NCBI RefSeq assembly: GCF_964355755.1
Contig: NC_092677.1
Location: forward strand, 28,056,101 to 28,120,100
Direction of reading: 5' to 3'
Length of the DNA: 64,000 bases
From: Antedon mediterranea
Taxonomy: Eukaryota; Echinodermata; Crinoidea; Comatulida; Antedonidae
The translations under genes were made by a program, and so were the position numbers. Positions within the stretch are counted from its first letter, which is position 1. Every line of letters begins with the position of its first letter. Shown here piece by piece: positions 48,181 to 64,000 of this stretch. A model generated the notes under the pieces. It did no database searches. It was not told where the DNA came from and saw only the letters and a program-made list of their open reading frames with translations.

Positions 48181-51100
48181 ATGGATATCTTAAAAGGATA
48201 TGAAAGTAGTGACGATTGTAATAATGAAGAAACGAGTGATGATGGGAATGCCTTGAACACAAGTGTCAGTGTCGCTGAACGATGTGCGAAGGAAGTTGCC
48301 AAGGAACAACAAGTTGATTTCTTTTCACTTTCTTCAAGTGATTTCAATTTTCAAAACAATTCAAGTTCACTTCAAAGTCCAGAAAATAATTATGCATTTG
48401 AGTTAAGCAGAAACACAGAACCATCTTCTTCACAAACATACAAAATAGAACCTTTTGAGCATCGTGCACCACAAATACAAGATACTGCTGCTGTAGTTGA
48501 TACTCAACAATATTTTATATCTCATAATAAACACAGAATAAAATCTAAAAGACATAGCGAGTGGAAGAGACAAAATGCAAGGCCATACATGCAGCTGCCA
48601 AAACAACAAGATCTTCAGCCGTATGTGTCAAATAAACAAAAACAAACGTTTGTTTTGGACCATAAACATATTGCTAAGAAACCGATTGGTTCAGATATAT
48701 TTTCAACACCGACTCTTATCGCTGCAAACAGTGACAAACAATACTCAAAATTACCAAAATGTATATACATGATGTTAAATGAAGCACATGCGAAGTCAGT
48801 AACACACGTCAGGTGGAATATCCCAATGTACAGTCATCTACTCCTCACTAGCTCATTTGATAACAGTGTAAAGATTTGGGATTTTGTGGATTTTAACACA
48901 TGCATTTCAACAATTGAATCGCATACAAATGGAGTGAAGGACGCCAAGTGGAGCATGTGTGGACGTCAGATTCTTAGTGGTGGTTTTGACAAATCTGTTA
49001 AAGTACACGATTTACAAACAGGTAATGGTACATAATTCAATTATACAAAACTGAATAATAAAATATATATATAATATTGTACCTGTATTGTTAGACTTGC
49101 ACTGATGAAGGGCTAGTGTTCCCCGAAAGCTCCGCTACTTTTTCTGGCTGTTTTACTTTATCAAGAAGAATTTCTGTTGTTATTTTATGATGATGATGGA
49201 CAAATAAAGCATTTCAGTATTTAGTATTTTATTTTTTTATCTCTATTGAGATCCAGCCACTGATTGTGTCATTTTATTCAATAATTTGCCTTTGAATTTA
49301 TACCTCTATTGTTAGTTTTATCTTATAGGGTATTTATTTATACTGATACTTGTCTCTAAGCACCAGAGCACTATTCCAGAACTTTTTGTTTTAAATTTTG
49401 AAGGTAAATGTTTAGAAAGTTTCCAGACATCATCCAGCATCACATGTCTTCAGTACCATCCCACTGAACCAACACTATTCTTGGCAGGAACTTATGGTTC
49501 TACAATTTACTGCTTTGACACCACCAGCGGAAAGGTAAAGATTGGCAGAAGTTGGTGGAAACACCTATTAGTCTTCCCACCAGCCTAATTTCAACTTTAA
49601 GCTCTGTCTACACTATCAAATTTTATGATAATATCATAGCACTACCCTATTTAGGCACATCACACTTTTTTGTCTAACTGGTTTGATAGTGTAGACAGAG
49701 CTTTACACACCCAATAAACTTCTGGGTAGTTTTGTTTTCCCATCCAACCAGTTCACGTTTTTGAAACCCACCCCTTTTCCTCTTTACAGTAGGTGCATTC
49801 CTGATATCTACAGTATAATGAATGAGGTGCCATTTTATTCCTGTCCTTTCTCTTATCATAGGTGGTCAATGAATACAAAGGGAACTTTGGAGAGATACTG
49901 GACACTGCGTTTCTTTCTAATGGTTCAGAATTTGCTTCATCTAGTAGTATTGTTGGAAGAGACACTGCAAATCGTACTTTGATGGTCTGGGATTTCAGGG
50001 CTGCTGCAGTTGTTTCAAATCAGTTATATCATGTAAGACGTTTTCCATGTAGATTTAATTAAATATTTTATAAAAAAGGGCATATATCAGGGTGGTGTGC
50101 ATGCTTTTAACAGTTTTCAAAAACATGGGACCACAAGACAGGCTCGATGAAGAGCATACTTTAGGAGCAAATAGTAAAATATAGTGAAACCTTGCTTGTA
50201 ACATGGTAACAGAAATTCGTGTTTCATCTGCCTTTAACTTTGTACAGTACAGTATATATTTATTACTTTATAATCTGGAAATGTATGTTATTGTACAGCT
50301 TTAATAATCATTTTCCTTTTGTTTCAGGAGAAGTACACATGTCCTAGTTTGAAAGTCCATCCTACGGAGAATGTGTTTCTGGCACAATCCAATGCTAACT
50401 ACATTGCAATATTTTCAAGTAAAAGACCATACAAGCTTAACAAATTCAAGAGATATGAAAGTCACAAGGTACAGTGAGTATGTATGTAAGGTTGAATGCT
50501 TATAGGCCTAGCTGCATGGTAAACACATTATCATAGCCCAGTGGCGGATCCAGGATTTTGAAATAGGGGCCTCAAAGTAGTGAAATGAAGTCCTGAATTT
50601 AATGTCCTATCCTTTGCATTACAATTTGTGAAATTTAGAGGGGTCCTGGGCTGACTGACCCCCCCTTGAATCCACCCTGGACAGCCTTGGGTCCTGGGCT
50701 GACTGACCCCCCTTGAATCCACCCTGGACAGCCTTGGGTCCTGGGCTGACTGACCCCCCTTGAATCCACCCTGGACAGCCTTGGGTCCTGGGCTGACTGA
50801 CCCCCCTTGAATCTACCCTGGACAGCCTTGGGTCCTGGGCTGACTGACCCCCCTTGAATCCACCCTGGACAGCCTTGGGTCCTGGGCTGACTGACCCCCT
50901 TGAATCCACCCTGGACAGCCTTGGGTCCTGGGCTGACTGACCCCCCTTGAATCCACCCTGGACAGCCTTGGGTCCTGGGCTGACTGACCCCCCTTGAATC
51001 CACCCTGGACAGCCTTGGGTCCTGGGCTGACTGACCCCCCTTGAATCCACCCTGGACAGCCTTGGGTCCTGGGCTGACTGACCCCCCTTGAATCCACCCT

Positions 51101-51703
51101 GGACAGCCTTGGGTCCTGGGCTGACTGACCCCTCTTGAATCCACCCTGGACAGCCTTGGGTCCTGGGCTGACTGAGTCCCCTTGAATCCACCCTGGACAG
51201 CCTTGGGTCCTGGGCTGACTGAACCCCCTTGAATCCACCATGGACAGCCTTGGGTCCTGGGCTGACTGACCCCCCTTGAATCCACCCTGGACAGCCTTAA
51301 CTATAGGATTTCTGTGTTGTGGAGTGGGTGTATCAATTTAAAGTGGTTGTTTTATGTATAGCGTTTGGTCTTACACAATGTAATAGGTCCCACTGTATAT
51401 ACACTACAGCTTTGATTCAGAAGAAAATGAGTGTACAAGAATCACAAAATGTTTTTGTTTATTTTTCATTTTTCATAGATAGAAGGCTATCCAATTGGAT
51501 TTGATTATTCAGCTGATGGCAACGCAATAGCAAGTGGTAGCAGTGATGGCTGTGTATATTTCTACAATTACAAAACCTCAAAACTTATAAAGAAAATGTT
51601 ATGTTATAAAGATGATGTATGTATTGATGTGGCTTATCACCCTGTCTTACCAGGAGTAGTGGCTACATGCTCATGGGCTGGTAAATTAAGTGTCTGGCAA
51701 TAA
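48181..51703 (+). CDS. WDR25: WDR25-like WD40 repeat protein (5 exons, complete)
   Basis: Exons: 48181-49021, 49404-49534, 49862-50032, 50328-50468, 51479-51703; 1509 nt, 502 residues. The first 190 or so residues are low-complexity and acidic/serine-rich with a basic patch, followed by WD40 repeats: SHLLLTSSFDNSVKIWDF, GRQILSGGFDKSVKVHDL, RTLMVWDFR and a terminal TCSWAGKLSVWQ. Order and spacing match vertebrate WDR25 (about 544 residues), a relative of the splicing factor CDC40/PRP17; its own role is not well established. The ATG at 48181 gives MDILKGYESSDD, a plausible family start. Introns carry a hammerhead-like fragment (intron 1), a MITE (intron 2) and a 47-bp array (intron 4). Convergent with PSMC1; the stops are about 208 bp apart. 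Confidence 0.92.
49095..49230 (+). repeat. Dispersed element with hammerhead-ribozyme-like core
   Basis: At 49101-49140 the sequence has ctgatga, a short GGG/CCC stem, then cgaaagctccgcta, in which agc and gct can pair as a tiny stem III ending in UA. This is the order of core elements of minimal hammerhead ribozymes reported in Penelope-like retroelements. Stem I pairing is not evident here. The block ends with a dispersed-repeat-like tail (gacaaataaagc). In WDR25 intron 1. Confidence 0.4.
49597..49704. mobile_element. MITE, CTCTGTCTACAC family, WDR25 intron 2
   Basis: Short full copy between ttaagctctgtctacac and tagtgtagacagagcttta. Confidence 0.8.
50538..51299. repeat. 47-bp GC-rich tandem array (about 14 copies) with dispersed-repeat edge
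   Basis: The left edge (agtggcggatccaggatttt) looks like the start of a common dispersed repeat. From about 50640 a 47-bp unit (gggtcctgggctgactgacc plus ccccttgaatccaccctgga plus cagcctt) repeats to 51299, with variation mostly in the length of the C run. All three minus-strand frames are open over hundreds of bases, which is a repeat artefact. It occupies WDR25 intron 4. Confidence 0.93.
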
Positions 51704-51911
51704 ATAAGTACAGACTTAAGCATCAACTTAAATGAAGAGATTTATTGGGACTGTAATAGAGACAGTTGCAATAAATAAGTACAGATTTACAACAAGCATG
51801 AACTTAAATGAAGAGATTTATTTGGACTGTAACAGTAACGGGGTTTACTCTTGAATAAGAGCAATGCTAGAAAGAAGTTTCATATGTGAACATTATATTA
51901 AACAACATTAA

Positions 51912-61609
<9,698 letters not shown>

Positions 61610-62658
61610 CTTTTACAGTTCTTGTGTGTGCTGTTTGTTTGTTCGTTGGTTTTGACTACCAACAGAGGGCGCGACTATATTTTATGCCAACCTTAAAATA
61701 CGGTGATACTCTAAAAAAATAAATTAATTCTCCCCTTTGAATACAATAAAACGAAAACATTGTACGGTATTTAGACATTTGAAGTATGAATAGAAGATAG
61801 TATTGCTCAAATATCATCTTTGTTTAGTTTATTCAATAATAGATAATTGTAAGAGCCATGAACAAAAAAATTCTTAAAATAGAAAACAAGAGATGAAAAA
61901 CCGTTAAATATATTTTATTTTTAACATATAATACAAAAATATTATATATTAATTATGTTTTGCATATTTTTTCTAATGTGTTAATACATTTTAAAACGTC
62001 ACATTAGAACATTACTCAAACATGAACAATATTTAATTTAAAGATTACAAACTACCATCTAGATATAGAATTAAAATTAAACTTTTATCATTTTACTATA
62101 TCATTATTATTTATAGTTAAAAGGAATATATTATTTAATCTAAATTTATTTTTTAATTTTTAGTTATTCAAATTAAAAACTCTCTTACAGTTTACAAAGT
62201 GAAACAAGGTATGCTTGTCATGGGTGCTGTATCACCCCGTTTTTGTGGACTGAATAAAGCCAACTTCCCTTAATTATACTTACTAATTAATACTGGCATT
62301 TATCTTCTACATCATATAATTTATTTTGCCATTTAAACTTACAACACAACATTAAATACTCTGAGAAATTTACCCAGAAAAATGATTTTTGTTGAAGACA
62401 CAAGGAGTCAAAGGTCAAGTGCAATAACACATAAGCACCCCCAAGCACCCAACTTGCATAGACAATTAATGTCAAACCAACTGTTTTTAAAATGCTGCTA
62501 TATTTGCAACCAACCAAAACATATAAGAAAAAAGTACATACTTTTAATTATTTGATAACCTTAATTTTCCAGCACATTTTTTGGTAAATTTTAAGATAAT
62601 TTTCATTTTTATAAAAATATTAGAAATACCCGATAATAATATATATTGCTAAAGTTTA
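61610..62658. other. Intergenic, PSMC1 5' end to ACP7-like 3' end
   Basis: The PSMC1 promoter should lie just right of 61609 (a ccaacagagggcgcgacta patch at about 61659-61677 is the only GC-rich part). The rest is very AT-rich. A piece at 62200-62270 (cccgtttttgtgg, actgaataaagcc) looks like the 3' end of a dispersed element. No gene seen. Confidence 0.4.
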
Positions 62659-63394
62659 TCAACGCATCTTGAACGGACCATGATGACGCTGGACAATCCA
62701 AATATCATCCATAACTTGACCGTTAACTGACAGAATTTGTTGCCATTGTAGATGTGTGGCATTGGCTATCATTAGCTTGCCATAGCTGTACAAACCAGGC
62801 AACCAGGCACGGAACGCTGACCAACTCTCTATGAGATAATAATGTAATAAGAATACTGTTAATGTGACAGTGATGTAGGTAGTACTGTAGCTAGAAACAT
62901 CTATGAATTGAGGGAGTCAAAACCTTTTGGTGTGGTCAGTTGGAAAAAATAAGACTTCAATCCATCTGTCATTCCGTTTGTCCCTCTCCCTGCCCCCTTC
63001 CTCTCTCCAATTGAGATAATATATCTCTATGCTCCATCCATGGATGAAATGTTTTTTGTTTCATTAAATAATCAAAATCAGTACATATATATTTATTCAT
63101 CCCTCATGGGACAATTAAAAAGAGAAGGATTACATTAGCTTATCAAATATAAAACTCTTAAGAATTATAAAGTTCATGAAATACTTACTAATTGGTCCTA
63201 ACATTGGATTAATACAGATTTTATTGAATTCATTACAGCCAGCTGCACCTGTGATGATGTGTACAGGAGCTTGTGGATCTGTGTAATCCTTAGAATACAC
63301 TTCATTGTTGAATATAGGATAAAGACGCTCATACGAGTGCTCATGGCCCTGGAAGATCACATCCACACCTTGCGTATGAAAAAGCTCTTCCAAA
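62659..63394 (-). CDS. ACP7: Purple acid phosphatase, ACP7-like (last two exons; 5' part beyond the window)
   Basis: Exons 63189-63394 and 62659-62828 join in frame and end in TGA at 62659-62661. The first gives GVDVIFQGHEHSYERLYP, whose GHEHSYER segment supplies metal ligands of the binuclear centre, and PVHIITGAAGCNE. The last gives SWSAFRAW, then ATHLQWQQ and VMDDIWIVQRHHG, the usual carboxy end of ACP7-type purple acid phosphatases. These enzymes hydrolyse phosphomonoesters with an Fe/Zn or Fe/Fe centre and are usually secreted or lysosomal. The upstream exons with the other metal ligands and the signal peptide would be right of the window; none was recognised in 63395-64000. Confidence 0.88.
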
Positions 63395-64000
63395 CTAAAA
63401 AAAAACAAGATGTTTGTAAATTGTTTAATAAAAGATTAGTAGAAATTAGCAATGTTATCACCACTGTGACTTTACTTTGAGCAAACAGCCTGTTTGCTGC
63501 CCTCTGTAATGTTAACACCATTCATATAGTAACTGAACGTATCATCTACTACCTCTCTACACAACAAATATAATTATACTGCCCTCATAATTGTAAACAA
63601 TTCATCGCTATCAAAGATCAAGAGATAGACTATACTTTTGTAAGATTAAGTACATGTGTGTCCACATACACAAAACAAATTTGATATTGCTACTCTCTCT
63701 GTCCTTGTTTTTCATGTATTTTTCTTCTTTATAATGGATATGATAATTATGTGAAAAAAAAAATAATTACTTACTTATTTAACAATAAATTAGCAAGTGT
63801 ACAGGAACACAAAACAAAGTGTATATTTAAATTTCAATTGAAAAGTAACAATTAAAAGAAGGTTGTTTGCACCCCCAAACTGTTTTTTATAAAAAACAGC
63901 AGTCTAATAGTCGATTGAAGGTCTGACATGATGAGTAATACTGAGTGCGGTTAGCAGTTAATGGGGGAAGCACTAAGAAAGTGATGAAAGTTCAGGAAAC
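63395..64000. other. Right edge, inferred ACP7-like intron
   Basis: AT-rich sequence after the acceptor of exon 63189-63394. No exon of the metallophosphatase core was recognised. Confidence 0.4.

Noticed and set aside
50531-51285. Several minus-strand proline/glycine-rich frames
   Set aside because: They arise from a 47-bp repeat open in three frames, within WDR25 intron 4 on the opposite strand; not a gene.

Overview
The window is animal genomic DNA: AT-rich, genes split into many short exons with GT-AG introns, and large amounts of intronic repeats. The gene families (MTSS-type I-BAR protein, VAC14, membrane dipeptidase, DNAJA2, WDR25, PSMC1, ACP7-like phosphatase) and the repeat landscape suggest a marine invertebrate, plausibly a deuterostome such as an echinoderm. 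The species cannot be fixed from sequence alone.

Layout from left to right. 1-11778 (minus): first three coding exons of an MTSS1/MTSS2-like gene, with a long intron holding a 78-bp tandem array and a truncated LINE. 14088-21680 (minus): a complete 17-exon VAC14 gene (716 codons plus stop, frame consistent through every junction). Its last 19 codons and stop have been amplified into a 57-bp minisatellite. 22498-39461 (minus): three tandem membrane dipeptidase genes of 10 exons each. A 5,696-bp block (24371-30066) is repeated directly at 30067-35762, so the middle gene has its 5' half from the left paralog and its 3' half from the right paralog. 42135-46682 (minus): DNAJA2-like co-chaperone, 9 exons, ending in a CaaX box. 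48181-51703 (plus): WDR25-like WD40 gene, 5 exons. 51912-61609 (minus): PSMC1 (proteasome Rpt2), whose first coding exon is only the ATG. A Ty3/gypsy-type LTR retrotransposon (54889-60983, plus) with apparently identical LTRs sits in its first intron. 62659 to the right edge (minus): the last two exons of a purple acid phosphatase (ACP7-like) gene.

The genes are mostly unrelated housekeeping functions: actin/membrane curvature, PI(3,5)P2 synthesis, dipeptide hydrolysis, Hsp40 chaperoning, proteasome ATPase and phosphatase. They do not form a pathway. Neighbourhood is still informative: MTSS next to VAC14 resembles the vertebrate MTSS2-VAC14 pair; DNAJA2 and WDR25 are divergent; WDR25 and PSMC1 are convergent with about 208 bp between stops.

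The most interesting signals are the chimeric dipeptidase made by unequal crossover, the VAC14 C-terminus turned minisatellite, a textbook UUUAAAC frameshift site at the gag end of the LTR element together with a helix-hairpin-helix segment in its Gag, a 50-bp perfect inverted copy of a dipeptidase exon inside the neighbouring intron, and a hammerhead-like motif in a WDR25 intron. Exon boundaries were set by eye from splice consensus, reading frame and remembered family sequences; no alignment or search was run.
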